Origin: Gemmatimonadales bacterium
GTDB taxonomy: Bacteria; Gemmatimonadota; Gemmatimonadetes; Longimicrobiales; Gaopeijiaceae
Reading direction: 5' to 3'
Assembly: GCA_007695195.1 (NCBI GenBank)
Contig: REEG01000140.1
Span: forward strand, 107,479 to 171,478
Length of the DNA: 64,000 nt
This document shows positions 1 to 7,611 of the stretch, in pieces. Positions within the stretch are counted from its first letter, which is position 1; every line of letters starts with the position of its first letter. Under the pieces are notes generated by a model, which did not search any database, was not told the origin of the DNA, and worked only from the letters and a program-made list of their open reading frames with translations. Made by a program: the position numbers and the translations under genes.

Positions 1-291
1 CAGGTTCGCCTGAGCGCGGATTCCGGACCCAGCCATCTCGGTCTGGGATCGACGCCGGAAGTTGTCGAACTCGGCGACCAGGCGAAGATGCCGGTCATTC
101 AACTCCTCAAACTCCCGGCGAAGGGTGCCCGCCTCTTCCCCCGCCACCTGGGCGGCCCCGTCCATGGGAACGGGATGCCCGTCTTCGGTGGCGACGGAGT
201 TTCCGTCCCTGGTCTGGTGCGGTTCCTTCCCCTCTGCCCCAGTGGGTGGGGTAGTCGGGGATTCTCCCGTCTTTTCCTGAGATCTACTCAT
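1..291 (-). CDS. grpE: GrpE nucleotide exchange factor, N-terminal part (cut by window edge)
   Basis: GrpE is the cytoplasmic co-chaperone that releases ADP from DnaK. The open frame begins with ATG at 289-291 on the minus strand and runs 97 codons to the window edge without a stop. It opens with about 60 residues of low-complexity Pro/Glu/Gly-rich sequence. It then enters a charged helix with the family hallmark LRLVAEFDNFRRR (about residues 74-86), which matches the start of the long dimerisation helix of GrpE. A purine-rich GAGG lies 11 bases upstream of the ATG. The 180-bp gap to cinA holds a TATACT -10-like box but no CIRCE inverted repeat. Downstream partners such as dnaK or dnaJ lie outside the window. 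The identification is solid although only the first half is present. Confidence 0.88.
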   Translation of the reverse strand, partial: MSRSQEKTGESPTTPPTGAEGKEPHQTRDGNSVATEDGHPVPMDGAAQVAGEEAGTLRREFEELNDRHLRLVAEFDNFRRRSQTEMAGSGIRAQANL

Positions 292-355
292 GGATTTACT
301 GTCCTCTTGAAGGCCAACCGCAGGTGGGTAGCCGGTTCGTCGTCGAATGTCTGAG

Positions 356-361
356 AGTATA
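356..361 (-). promoter_or_regulatory. Possible -10 box upstream of grpE
   Basis: TATACT reads leftwards, 64 bp upstream of the grpE start codon in the gap after cinA. No convincing -35 hexamer sits 16-18 bp further upstream, and no heat-shock-type CTTGAA element or CIRCE repeat was seen. This is a weak candidate. Confidence 0.25.
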
Positions 362-471
362 CGACTCAGCCGGGCAGCGGCCCAGTCCCCCGCCACCCCG
401 ACCTCGGGACAGAGGGTACACTTTGTCCGTGGGTGGGTTCGCACCAGATGGGGGCGGAGGGACACGTGTGG

Positions 472-1803
472 CTACGGATCCGCCTCCGATTGACTCCCCT
501 CCCCGGCCACGGCCTGGTAGAGGAGATGGAGGGCGTGCTGGCCCGCTCTCTCCCTCACCTCGGCTCGCGGACCGGGAAACCGGACCTTCTCGGCCCGGCA
601 ACCTCCGTCATGAGCCAGGGCGAACCACACCGTGCCCACGGGCTTCTCCATGGACCCACCGCCGGGACCCGCCACGCCGGTGATGCTCACCCCCACCCGG
701 GCCGGAACGATGCGTCGTACCCCCTGAGCCATCTCCCGGGCCACCGCCTCGGAGACGGCTCCATGGGTTTCCAACGTCTCCTCGGCAACGCCGAGGAGGT
801 CACGCTTGACATGGTTGGAATAGGCGACGACACCCCCCTGGACCCAGGCTGAGCTCCCGGGGATCGAGGTGAGGCGCCCGAGCACCTCTCCGCCGGTACA
901 ACTCTCGGCCAGGGCCACCGTCCACCTCCGGGCGGCCAGCCGCCTACCTACCGCCTCAGCCAGGTCCAAACCGTCCGTGTCATATCGGTACGGTGCGAGG
1001 ATGGGCCCAAGAAGAGACTCCACCCGGTCGAGCCGGAGATCGGTCTCGGGACCAGTGGCCCGAAGACCGAGTTCCACACCGCGGAGGGAAGGCCGGTACG
1101 CCACCTCCACGTCTTCGTCCCCCTCCCGGTCCAGCAGTTCCTCGATCCGTCCAGCCAATTCGGACTCGGGAATCCCGGTGGTAAGCAGGATCCGGGTGGA
1201 GTGAGGAGCGAAGCGGGATCCGAAGGTGTCCCGGATCCGGGGCTCCGCCACCTCAGCCATCAGGTGCCTCATCTCGTCGGGAACCCCCGGAAGCAGGAGG
1301 ACCACCGGAGGGCTGTCGGCACGGAAGAAGGCGCCATCCCGCGCCGTCTCTGGATGGAACCAGATGGCGGGGGCCGAGCCACGCTCATTCATGAGTGGGT
1401 CGGCCCCCTCGGGCACCAGGGCGATGCGGCGGTTGGTCTCCGGAAGCTTCTGGAACCCTCTCTGTTCAAAACGCCTGCGGAGTTCTGCCAGGATTCCCTG
1501 GTCCGTGCGGAGCCGGACTCCCCAGGCAAGTACCACGGCCTCCCGGGTCCGGTCGTCCAGGGTGGGGCCGAGGCCACCGGTAACCACCAGGAAATCGGCC
1601 CCGGAGCTTCCTCGGGTCAGGGCCTGGGCGATGGCCGGCTCATCGTCTCCCACCGATTCCATCCCGGCCACCTGGAATCCCAACCCATGGAGGTGCCGGG
1701 CAAGCCATCGTGAGTTGCCGTCCATGCGTTCCCCGGACAGAAGCTCGTCACCGATGGTGAGGATCCGGGCTCGAGGAGGACCCTCAGGTTCTCCAACGTA
1801 CAT
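472..1803 (-). CDS. cinA: CinA-family protein (MoCF-like domain plus nicotinamide-nucleotide amidase domain)
   Basis: This 443-residue protein has both halves of the CinA family. The N-terminal molybdopterin-binding-like domain begins ARILTIGDELLSGER and contains the VVTGGLGPTLDD motif. The C-terminal PncC-type amidase domain contains LAESCTGGEVLGRLTS and SITGVAGPGGG. PncC converts nicotinamide mononucleotide to nicotinic acid mononucleotide in pyridine-nucleotide salvage. The frame is open 57 codons further upstream, but that part lies inside pgsA. The ATG at 1801-1803 overlaps the pgsA TGA by one base (TGATG), the usual sign of translational coupling, so it was chosen. Whether the N-terminal ADP-ribose pyrophosphatase-like activity is retained cannot be judged from sequence. 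Confidence 0.93.
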   Translation of the reverse strand: MYVGEPEGPPRARILTIGDELLSGERMDGNSRWLARHLHGLGFQVAGMESVGDDEPAIAQALTRGSSGADFLVVTGGLGPTLDDRTREAVVLAWGVRLRTDQGILAELRRRFEQRGFQKLPETNRRIALVPEGADPLMNERGSAPAIWFHPETARDGAFFRADSPPVVLLLPGVPDEMRHLMAEVAEPRIRDTFGSRFAPHSTRILLTTGIPESELAGRIEELLDREGDEDVEVAYRPSLRGVELGLRATGPETDLRLDRVESLLGPILAPYRYDTDGLDLAEAVGRRLAARRWTVALAESCTGGEVLGRLTSIPGSSAWVQGGVVAYSNHVKRDLLGVAEETLETHGAVSEAVAREMAQGVRRIVPARVGVSITGVAGPGGGSMEKPVGTVWFALAHDGGCRAEKVRFPGPRAEVRERAGQHALHLLYQAVAGEGSQSEADP

Positions 1804-2474
1804 CAGGAATCCCCCGCCCCCTTCGCTTCCGCACCGGGTGAGAACAGATAGCGATTCTGGACCAGATACACCCCCATGGAATACACCGTCAGCACCAGGG
1901 CGACCAGGAGGGAAAGACCCACAACACCGCCGTGGAGAGGTCCCCAGAACTCCCAGATCCCGCTCCCCTCCCACCCCGCTCGTCCGGCGTGTAGCACGAA
2001 AGAATACCAGAGTAGGAGCGCACCGCTGAAGATGTTCTGCGTAAAGGCTTTGTACTTTCCGGAAGGCCCTGCGGAGATGACGGCTCCGCGACGAGCCGCC
2101 CAGCTACGAAAGAGGGTGACGAAGAGTTCCCGACCAAAGATGACCAGAAGGACCCAGAGCGGCATGGGACCCCACCAGGGGATCTCCCAGATGGGCTCCG
2201 GACGATGGGAAACCAGATAGAACGGGACCATGGTCGCAGCCATGAGAAGCTTGTCGGCCAGTGGGTCCAGCAGCTTTCCCATGTCGGTGATCCACCCATG
2301 CTTTCGTGCCAGGTAGCCGTCCCATAGATCGGAGACGGCCGCCACTACGAAAACGATGAAGGCAGCGAGAAACACTCCGGCGCTCTGGCCAAGGGCCAAC
2401 ACAAACACAACCGGACACGCAGCAATGCGTGCCACAGTGATGAGGTTGGGAACGTTGATTCGGGAGCCGGCCAT
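1803..2474 (-). CDS. pgsA: CDP-diacylglycerol--glycerol-3-phosphate 3-phosphatidyltransferase
   Basis: This 223-residue integral membrane enzyme carries the complete CDP-alcohol phosphatidyltransferase signature: D49, D52-G53, A56-R57, G66, D70 and D74, within DLWDGYLARKHG...GKLLDPLAD. It would transfer phosphatidate from CDP-diacylglycerol to glycerol-3-phosphate, the committed step towards phosphatidylglycerol and cardiolipin. Several hydrophobic helices surround the motif. The N-terminus (NVPNLITVARIAACP) is typical of PgsA rather than of phosphatidylserine or phosphatidylcholine synthases. The gene sits between mglA (12 bp away) and cinA (1-bp overlap), in one operon-like run. An alcohol acceptor other than glycerol-3-phosphate is possible but less likely given the family-typical N-terminus. 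Confidence 0.92.
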   Translation of the reverse strand: MAGSRINVPNLITVARIAACPVVFVLALGQSAGVFLAAFIVFVVAAVSDLWDGYLARKHGWITDMGKLLDPLADKLLMAATMVPFYLVSHRPEPIWEIPWWGPMPLWVLLVIFGRELFVTLFRSWAARRGAVISAGPSGKYKAFTQNIFSGALLLWYSFVLHAGRAGWEGSGIWEFWGPLHGGVVGLSLLVALVLTVYSMGVYLVQNRYLFSPGAEAKGAGDS

Positions 2475-2486
2475 GAGGTCAGGAGG

Positions 2487-3065
2487 TCAACTGAGCGTCT
2501 TGACCACCTGCTTGCTCACCGACTTGAGGGTCTCGAAGACCCCATCCCCCCGAATGGCCACCCCCGGGAAATCCGGTACACCCATGGGATTCAATTCACT
2601 GCGGAGTTCTTCCATGGATGCGATTCCCGGCATGTCCCTCTTGTTGTACTGGATCACGAAGGGGATCCTGGACAGGTCGTACCCGTAGGCCTCGATGTTC
2701 TCATAGAGATTGTGCATCGCTTCGATGTTGGCCTCGCGGCGGTGCACCTGTGAGTCGGCTACGAAGATGAGGCCATCCACACCCTTGAGGATCAGCTTCC
2801 GGCTCGCGTTGTAGTAGACCTGCCCGGGGACGGTGTAGAGGTGGAAGCGCGTCTTGAAGCCCCGAATCGAGCCCAGGTCGATGGGAAGGAAATCGAAGAA
2901 GAGGGTTCGGTCGGCTTCCGTGGCCAGGGAAATCATCTTCCCCCGGGTATCCGGATCCACCTTGGAGTAGACATGCTCCAGATTGGTGGTCTTTCCCCCC
3001 AGACCCGTCCCGTAGTAGACGATCTTGCAGTTGATCTCCCGGGCCGCGTAGTTGATCATCGACAT
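2487..3065 (-). CDS. mglA: MglA-like small Ras-family GTPase
   Basis: This 192-residue GTPase matches MglA in length and motifs. The P-loop is [10 protein letters not shown] (residues 19-28) and is followed by the MglA-specific stretch with [22 protein letters not shown] switch II replaces the usual DxxG, and NKRD supplies guanine specificity. In Myxococcus MglA sets cell polarity and gliding direction, and homologues occur in many non-gliding bacteria. The ATG at 3063-3065 is preceded by a strong GGAGGT at 3074-3079, 8 bases away. The frame stays open 91 codons upstream, but that part looks non-coding. The usual GAP partner MglB (roadblock fold) is not adjacent. pgsA follows 12 bp downstream. 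Confidence 0.93.
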   Translation of the reverse strand: MSMINYAAREINCKIVYYGTGLGGKTTNLEHVYSKVDPDTRGKMISLATEADRTLFFDFLPIDLGSIRGFKTRFHLYTVPGQVYYNASRKLILKGVDGLIFVADSQVHRREANIEAMHNLYENIEAYGYDLSRIPFVIQYNKRDMPGIASMEELRSELNPMGVPDFPGVAIRGDGVFETLKSVSKQVVKTLS

Positions 3066-3393
3066 GACAGTCCACCTCCCCCGAAGCTGCTGACCATGTC
3101 CTCGGGCCCAATCGCCCGGAGCAGAGCGCGGGACTCCGTTAGGTCCCACCGGACGCGAGCGCCTGATGCGACAGAGACGGCGGGAAGAAGGCCAGTTAGC
3201 ATCGTCCAAGCAGGGTTCTCGGGACTGGAAGCTCGGAGGGTCGCCAACGGGGACCACGCCGAACGGGGCCATGTCTTCGGACAGAAGGCTAAACTGGCCC
3301 GGAATGAGCAGTGGGGCAAGCCGCTGAACCGGAAGCACAGCGGCATATCGCCACCACCGGAGCCCCCGGGCCGGACCAACCCGATACGAAGGT
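3066..3393. other. 328-bp gap upstream of mglA
   Basis: The gap lies between the small membrane-protein gene and mglA. The mglA frame stays open through most of it, but the predicted peptide is Pro/Ser/Arg-rich with no family resemblance. No roadblock-domain (MglB) coding was found in any of the three minus frames. Only the mglA ribosome-binding site at 3074-3079 can be supported. Confidence 0.5.
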
Positions 3394-3720
3394 TCAGGGC
3401 CGCGCCTCGCGCACGGAGCCGTTCAGACCCGACGCCTCCTGTTCCATCCTTTCCACAATGGCCCGGGCACGGTTCCTGAGAATCTTGCGAGGCTCCCAGC
3501 TGATGTAATCCTTCAGCAGCGTGATATGATCAACGGACGGATCCTGGCGAGCCATGTGCTCCAACGCCGCCATCCTCTTCAGGGAAAGCGAATCGAACAG
3601 ATTGCGACGCTGGCGTACGATCTGATCTCGAACGAGAAAGACCGAAGCCGCCCCCACGACACCAGCGGTGAGGATGGCGAATCCGGCGATTCGAAGTGCT
3701 CGTTTCGTTGCAGCGTCCAT
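3394..3720 (-). CDS. Small membrane-anchored protein of unknown function
   Basis: This 108-residue protein is not recognised. One hydrophobic segment (about residues 10-30, [20 protein letters not shown]) follows a short basic N-terminus. A basic/amphipathic remainder includes [34 protein letters not shown], which reads like one or two helical (HEAT-like) hairpins. Topology is probably N-in with a cytoplasmic or periplasmic helical tail. It lies 23 bp downstream of recR and 328 bp upstream of mglA on the same strand, so it probably belongs to the recR transcript. Codon usage matches the neighbours. It is likely a real, lineage-specific gene, but no function can be assigned. Confidence 0.7.
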   Translation of the reverse strand: MDAATKRALRIAGFAILTAGVVGAASVFLVRDQIVRQRRNLFDSLSLKRMAALEHMARQDPSVDHITLLKDYISWEPRKILRNRARAIVERMEQEASGLNGSVREARP

Positions 3721-3743
3721 GGCTGGAAACCAGTGGTTCGGGT

Positions 3744-4337
3744 TTACATCTCCCGACGGCCCGCCAGCGCCTGGGCCAGGGTCGAGCCGTCTACGTACTC
3801 CAGGTCACTTCCCACGGGGATTCCCCGGGCGAGCCGAGTCACCCGGACACCCTGAGACCGAAGGATGCTATCAAGGTAGACTGCGGTGGCCTCTCCCTCA
3901 ACGGAGGGGTTTGTGGCAAGGATGGCCTCTCGGATCTCGCACGGCCCATTCCGGACTCTTCCGAGCAGGCTTTCGATCCTCAGATCTTCGGGCCCGACCC
4001 CATCGAGAGGCGACAGCCGGCCACCAAGAACGTGGTACAGGCCACGAAATTGCCCTGTCCTTTCAATGGACTCCACCTCGAAGGCACTTTCCACCACGCA
4101 CACCGTCGTCTGGTCCCTTTCCGTATCGGCACATACTCCGCAAAGCTCCAACTCCGTGTAGTTTCCGCAGATCCGGCAGGGATGGATCCGGTCCACCAGA
4201 CTCTCCACCGCCCGCGCCAATCTCCGCCCCTCCTCGGGCGAGGACCGGAGGAGGTGATGGACCAGACGGCGAGCCGTTCGCGGGCCGACACCGGGAAGCC
4301 TTGACAGCTCCCGGGTCACCTCATCGATAAGAGACAC
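3744..4337 (-). CDS. recR: Recombination mediator RecR
   Basis: RecR works with RecF and RecO to load RecA onto SSB-coated gapped DNA. The 197-residue frame has the full family layout. A helix-hairpin-helix comes first (LSRLPGVGPRTARRLVHHLL), followed by a four-cysteine zinc finger (CRICGNYTELELCGVC), a Toprim domain (TVCVVES, then LSPLDGVGPEDL) and the C-terminal Walker-like segment (LATNPSVEGEATAVYL). The length is normal. It lies 16 bp downstream of ybaB in the common dnaX-ybaB-recR arrangement, which supports both assignments. Confidence 0.96.
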   Translation of the reverse strand: MSLIDEVTRELSRLPGVGPRTARRLVHHLLRSSPEEGRRLARAVESLVDRIHPCRICGNYTELELCGVCADTERDQTTVCVVESAFEVESIERTGQFRGLYHVLGGRLSPLDGVGPEDLRIESLLGRVRNGPCEIREAILATNPSVEGEATAVYLDSILRSQGVRVTRLARGIPVGSDLEYVDGSTLAQALAGRREM

Positions 4338-4353
4338 GTCCGAACCCGGACCG

Positions 4354-4674
4354 TCAGAACAGGCCGGGCATCTTCATGGGCAGGGGGAGATTACCCGTGG
4401 CCTTCTGCATCTCCTCTTCATACACCTTCCGTGCCTTGTTCTGGGCTTCCGAAACAGCCGCCAGCACCAGATCCTCCAGCATCTCCACATCGTCGGCATC
4501 GACCACGGCGGGGTCGATGGCCACAGCCTTGACGCCGCCCTTGCCATCCACGGTCACCGTTACCATCCCGCCTCCCGAAGAAGCGGAAATCTCCTCGCGG
4601 TCCAGATTGGCCTGGATCTCCGAGATCTGGGACTGCATCTGCTGTCCCATCTTGAGTAGTTGCTGCATGTTCAT
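4354..4674 (-). CDS. ybaB: YbaB/EbfC family nucleoid-associated protein
   Basis: This 106-residue protein belongs to the YbaB/EbfC DNA-binding family, small homodimers usually encoded between dnaX and recR. The sequence shows the N-terminal coiled helix (MNMQQLLKMGQQMQSQISEIQANL) followed by the conserved GGGMVTVTVDGKGGVKAVAIDP core and LVLAAVSEAQNKA. The ATG at 4672-4674 was chosen because GGAG lies 6 bases upstream and the protein then begins like other family members. The frame remains open upstream, but that part runs into the end of dnaX. It would bind DNA non-specifically or as a nucleoid protein; its exact role is unsettled even in model species. Confidence 0.92.
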   Translation of the reverse strand: MNMQQLLKMGQQMQSQISEIQANLDREEISASSGGGMVTVTVDGKGGVKAVAIDPAVVDADDVEMLEDLVLAAVSEAQNKARKVYEEEMQKATGNLPLPMKMPGLF

Positions 4675-4760
4675 GAGTGACTCCACGTTTACTTTTGAAA
4701 AGGGGGAGGATGGCCGGGACCCTCGCCTGCCGAAGGAGGGCAGGTCCGTGGCGGGCGTGG

Positions 4761-6593
4761 TCATTCCACGATGTCGAGATCCCACGATTCTACCGCCCCC
4801 CTGAGACCCGGTTCCTTTTCCAGGAGGTCATCGAGGAGCCCCTCCCGGACCTGCACCTGGGACACCCTCCTGGCGCCCTCCTGCTCCGGTAGCACCAACT
4901 CCCGAAACTCCACCCGGACCCCACCGGCGGCCAGGCCGCCCAGGGCGTCTTCCAGGGTGCGACGGATGGAGGGACCGTGGAGCCGCTCCAGGTCCAGACC
5001 CGGCGGAAGAGCGATGACCACCCTTCCCTCTTCAGGAGAATCGATCTCTGCTCCTCGGAGCAGGGGGGTCATGCCTGGGGGCAGATTCCCGCTTGCGCCC
5101 TCCAGAAGTTCCCTCCATGCCCGGCGGATCGAGGTGGAATCGGCAGGGCCCCCGGGCTCGGGCGAGTCGGGTTCGGTGGGAGCTGGGCCCCCAGCGGCAG
5201 GGACGGTAGCCTGGCCAGGATCGGCCGAGGCAGGCGCCGGAGCCGAGTCGCCAGGGGCCGGCTCGGTGCGAACCAGTTCAGGTACCTCCGGTACCTCCCG
5301 GGGGAAGGCGTCTGGACGTGCCTCGGCGGGAGGGGCTGAAGACCGAGTCCGGGTCAGGTCGGAAGACTGCCGCCCACCCTGGTCGGGGAGGACGGAGTGG
5401 GGGATGGGGGTAGCTGCCCGAGGTTCCGTGGGCGAGGGCGGAGCCTCTCCCCCGAGCGCCCGGAGGAGCGTTTCCATCTCCACCGTGCGGTCCATGAGGG
5501 CAAAGCGGATCAGGAGGAGCTCGAGGAGAATACGGGGCTGGGAAGCTCTCCTCATCCCACCCCTCGCCTCCAGGTCCGCCGCCATGCCCAACATGCGCAC
5601 CAGATCTGCCGCCTCGAAAAGGGACGTGCGGCTGCGCCACTCCTGCAGGGATTCACCCGTCAGTTCCGGAACGGGCGAGCCCACCCTGAGGCGCAGCAGC
5701 GTCCGTAGGGCATCCAGGAGCCCCTGGTAGAATTCCACCAGGTCGTAGCCGCGATCGAGTAGGTCCTGGACCAGGACGAAAATCCCCGCCTGATCGCGCT
5801 GCGCCACAAGATCCAGCGTATGGAGGAAACGCTCCTCCTCCACGACGCCCAGGATCCTGCGCACCGTGTCCACGGAAAGGCCTACCCCATCGGAGAGGGC
5901 CAGCACCTGATCCGTCAGGGATAGGGCATCCCGCATGCCTCCGTCGGCTTTACGCGCCACGAGGCGGAGGGCTTCGGGTTCGGCGGAGGCTCCTTCCCGG
6001 CTCAGGACCTCACCGAGGCGCTGCACGATCTCGGGCACGCCGACTCGCCGGAAGTCGAACCGTTGACACCGGGACAGGATGGGGGCCGCCGTCTGCTCGA
6101 TCTTCTCCGGCTCGGTGGTGGCGAAGATGAAGATGACGCGTGGAGGCGGCTCTTCCAGCACCTTCAGGAGCGCGTTCCATGCCTCGCGGGTGAGCATGTG
6201 CGCCTCGTCCACGATGTAGACCTTGAAGCGCCCTTCCTCGGACGGGGCATACATGGCTCGACTTCGGAGATCCCGGGCATCGTCCACACCTCGATTCGAG
6301 GCGGCGTCGATTTCCACTACATCCAGGGAGGTGGTACCTGACCAGATGCTGACGCAGCTGCTACATACCCCGCACGGTTCTCCCGCCGCCGTCCGGTCGG
6401 GACAGTTGAGGGCCATGGCCAGTACCCGGGCCAGGGTGGTCTTGCCGACACCGCGGGGTCCCGAGAAGAGATAGGCATGACCCACCCGGTCGCCGGAAAC
6501 GGCCCTGCGGAGCGTCTCGGAGACGTGTTCCTGTGTCGCCACCTCGGAAAACCGGCGGGGACGATAGCGGCGAGCGAGAGCGGTATGGGACAA
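4761..6593 (-). CDS. dnaX: DNA polymerase III subunit gamma/tau
   Basis: DnaX is the clamp-loader ATPase of the replicase. From the proposed TTG start (6591-6593) the protein is 610 residues and begins SHTALARRYRPRRF, aligning with the N-terminus of known DnaX proteins. It then shows Walker A GPRGVGKT (45-52), four zinc-type cysteines (C64, C74, C77, C80), Walker B VYIVDEAH, and sensor ATTEPEKI. A Pro/Ala-rich tether leads to the tau-specific C-terminal domain. The frame is open a further 45 codons upstream, but that stretch overlaps the SRP RNA terminator, so it cannot be the start. No Shine-Dalgarno sequence is visible at the TTG, so the start is uncertain by a few codons. No slippery A-run for gamma production was seen. 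Confidence 0.94.
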   Translation of the reverse strand: MSHTALARRYRPRRFSEVATQEHVSETLRRAVSGDRVGHAYLFSGPRGVGKTTLARVLAMALNCPDRTAAGEPCGVCSSCVSIWSGTTSLDVVEIDAASNRGVDDARDLRSRAMYAPSEEGRFKVYIVDEAHMLTREAWNALLKVLEEPPPRVIFIFATTEPEKIEQTAAPILSRCQRFDFRRVGVPEIVQRLGEVLSREGASAEPEALRLVARKADGGMRDALSLTDQVLALSDGVGLSVDTVRRILGVVEEERFLHTLDLVAQRDQAGIFVLVQDLLDRGYDLVEFYQGLLDALRTLLRLRVGSPVPELTGESLQEWRSRTSLFEAADLVRMLGMAADLEARGGMRRASQPRILLELLLIRFALMDRTVEMETLLRALGGEAPPSPTEPRAATPIPHSVLPDQGGRQSSDLTRTRSSAPPAEARPDAFPREVPEVPELVRTEPAPGDSAPAPASADPGQATVPAAGGPAPTEPDSPEPGGPADSTSIRRAWRELLEGASGNLPPGMTPLLRGAEIDSPEEGRVVIALPPGLDLERLHGPSIRRTLEDALGGLAAGGVRVEFRELVLPEQEGARRVSQVQVREGLLDDLLEKEPGLRGAVESWDLDIVE

Positions 6594-6688
6594 AGGCGGG
6601 AAGAGTCGGGCTGGAAAACGAGGGGTCAAACGGGAAGACCAGCGGGTCCCCTGGAATCCCGCCTCGGCACGACGGCCGGGAGTTCCCC

Positions 6689-6706
6689 AAAAAAAATGCC
6701 CCAGGC
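6689..6706 (-). terminator. Intrinsic terminator of the SRP RNA gene
   Basis: The 3' strand of the SRP RNA closing helix (GCCTGGGGCA, 6697-6706) is followed directly by eight T residues (6689-6696) on the minus strand. The closing stem and U-tract together make a standard Rho-independent terminator between the RNA gene and dnaX. Confidence 0.8.
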
Positions 6707-6794
6707 GAACCGTAGCAACGATCACCACACTTACCGCTGCTACCGGCGAGGTCCTGACGGGATTCGTGGGCTTTCGCTCTACGGGCCTGGGGCA
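6697..6794 (-). ncRNA. ffs: Signal recognition particle RNA (small, bacterial 4.5S type)
   Basis: This is an approximately 98-nt RNA. The 5' end TGCCCCAGGC and the 3' end GCCTGGGGCA pair perfectly, and CCGTAG pairs with CTACGG immediately inside. Further in, AGCGA/TCGTT and CCAC/GTGG pair. The hallmark Ffh-binding helix has GTCAGG on one side and AGCAGC on the other, closed by ACC/GGT. This is the small SRP RNA that binds Ffh for co-translational membrane targeting. It lies just upstream of dnaX, a common bacterial location. The apical loop reads UCGCC instead of the usual GNRA tetraloop (GGAA in E. coli). The promoter at 6802-6831 and the T8 terminator bracket it. Confidence 0.94.
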
Positions 6795-6801
6795 CGCCTT
6801 G

Positions 6802-6831
6802 ATCCTAATGGGAATGGGGGGCAGGCGTCAA
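6802..6831 (-). promoter_or_regulatory. Sigma-70-type promoter of the SRP RNA gene
   Basis: TTGACG (6826-6831) and TAGGAT (6802-6807) are separated by 18 bp on the minus strand. Transcription would start about 7 bases downstream, at or just before the first base of the SRP closing helix. The -35 box overlaps the yraN stop codon. Confidence 0.8.
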
Positions 6832-7292
6832 CCGATGTCCCATCCGGGCCTCCACGCATCCGCCACATAGGTCATGGCCTGCCGCCCTCCCTCCAGGAGG
6901 ACCACGGCCACATCGAAGCGAATTTCCCGGGGCCAGCCCAGGTCGGGGAATAGCGGGCCCCCCTCTGTCACGTCCCGGGCAAGGAGCCGGAGCCAGGCCT
7001 GGGCCGCCTTCTGAACGTCGCGACACTTTCGGGGGGTGACCGAGAGGAGGGCTTCCTCCACGAGCGCCGGCGACGCCTTTCCCCCGCACCGGCGGGTCTT
7101 CACCTCCACGAAGGCGAGGACCTGGTCGCGGTAGACCACCAGGTCGAGTTCCCTGGGTCCATCACGCCAGTTCCGGTCCAGCACCCTCCATCCCCTGGAC
7201 GCCAGCGATCCGGCCACGAAGGACTCGCCTCGCCGTCCCCATTCCACAGTTGATCCCCTGGCCACGGCCAATCTCCTGGGCTCCCTGAGCAT
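6828..7292 (-). CDS. yraN: YraN/UPF0102 family endonuclease-like protein
   Basis: This protein belongs to the UPF0102 (YraN) family, which has a Holliday-junction-resolvase/PD-(D/E)xK-like fold. Conserved motifs are visible: GRRGESFVAGSLASRGWRVLDRNWR, then REL-DLVVYRDQVLAFVEVKTRR (catalytic-type E...D...ExK) and RFDVAVV. The frame extends to 7391, but family members begin close to the GRRGE helix. ATG 7290-7292 gives 154 residues, but its AGGAGG lies only one base away. GTG 7245-7247 has AGGGGA at 6-base spacing and may be the real start. The cellular role of the family is not established. The gene lies downstream of aroF. Confidence 0.8.
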   Translation of the reverse strand: MLREPRRLAVARGSTVEWGRRGESFVAGSLASRGWRVLDRNWRDGPRELDLVVYRDQVLAFVEVKTRRCGGKASPALVEEALLSVTPRKCRDVQKAAQAWLRLLARDVTEGGPLFPDLGWPREIRFDVAVVLLEGGRQAMTYVADAWRPGWDIG

Positions 7293-7611
7293 CCCTCCTG
7301 CTTCCCGGCCGAGGCTACCCACACGGGGCCCGGGGGTCTCCGGACCCGGGGATCTCCGGACCAATGGTGGAGCACGTCGGAACTCGTTCATTCGCCTCCG
7401 GGCTCCGGGGTCCGGGCCCGCCGGGCCGCGAAGCCCGCTGCACCGCGAAGCTCTTGGTAAAGATGAGCCTCCAGCCGGGGCGAACCCATAGCTGATCGGG
7501 CCAAGTTGCGCCGGAAGGACGGAACAAGCTCGAGTGGGAGCGGAAACGAACCGGAGCAGAAACGAACCGGAGGGACCAGCAGACGAGATGGGGCTCGAAC
7601 GCGGGATCTGA
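7293..7611. other. Gap between aroF and yraN
   Basis: This 319-bp spacer may include up to 33 extra N-terminal codons of yraN. It contains two direct copies of GAAACGAACCGGAG (7543-7556 and 7559-7572, 16-bp period). The GC-rich stretch around 7415-7445 has no clear hairpin with a T-run. A TTCGAGC motif near 7590 resembles a tRNA T-loop, but its flanks do not pair. Confidence 0.4.

Noticed and set aside
292..471. CIRCE element or heat-shock promoter upstream of grpE
   Set aside because: No TTAGCACTC-N9-GAGTGCTAA-like repeat and no CTTGAA/CCCCAT pair could be found.
3066..3338. N-terminal extension of MglA by 91 residues
   Set aside because: The extension has no similarity to MglA, and the ATG at 3063-3065 has a strong ribosome-binding site and gives the standard length.
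4761..6593. Programmed frameshift for a gamma form of DnaX
   Set aside because: No A-rich slippery heptamer followed by a stem was seen in the coding strand.
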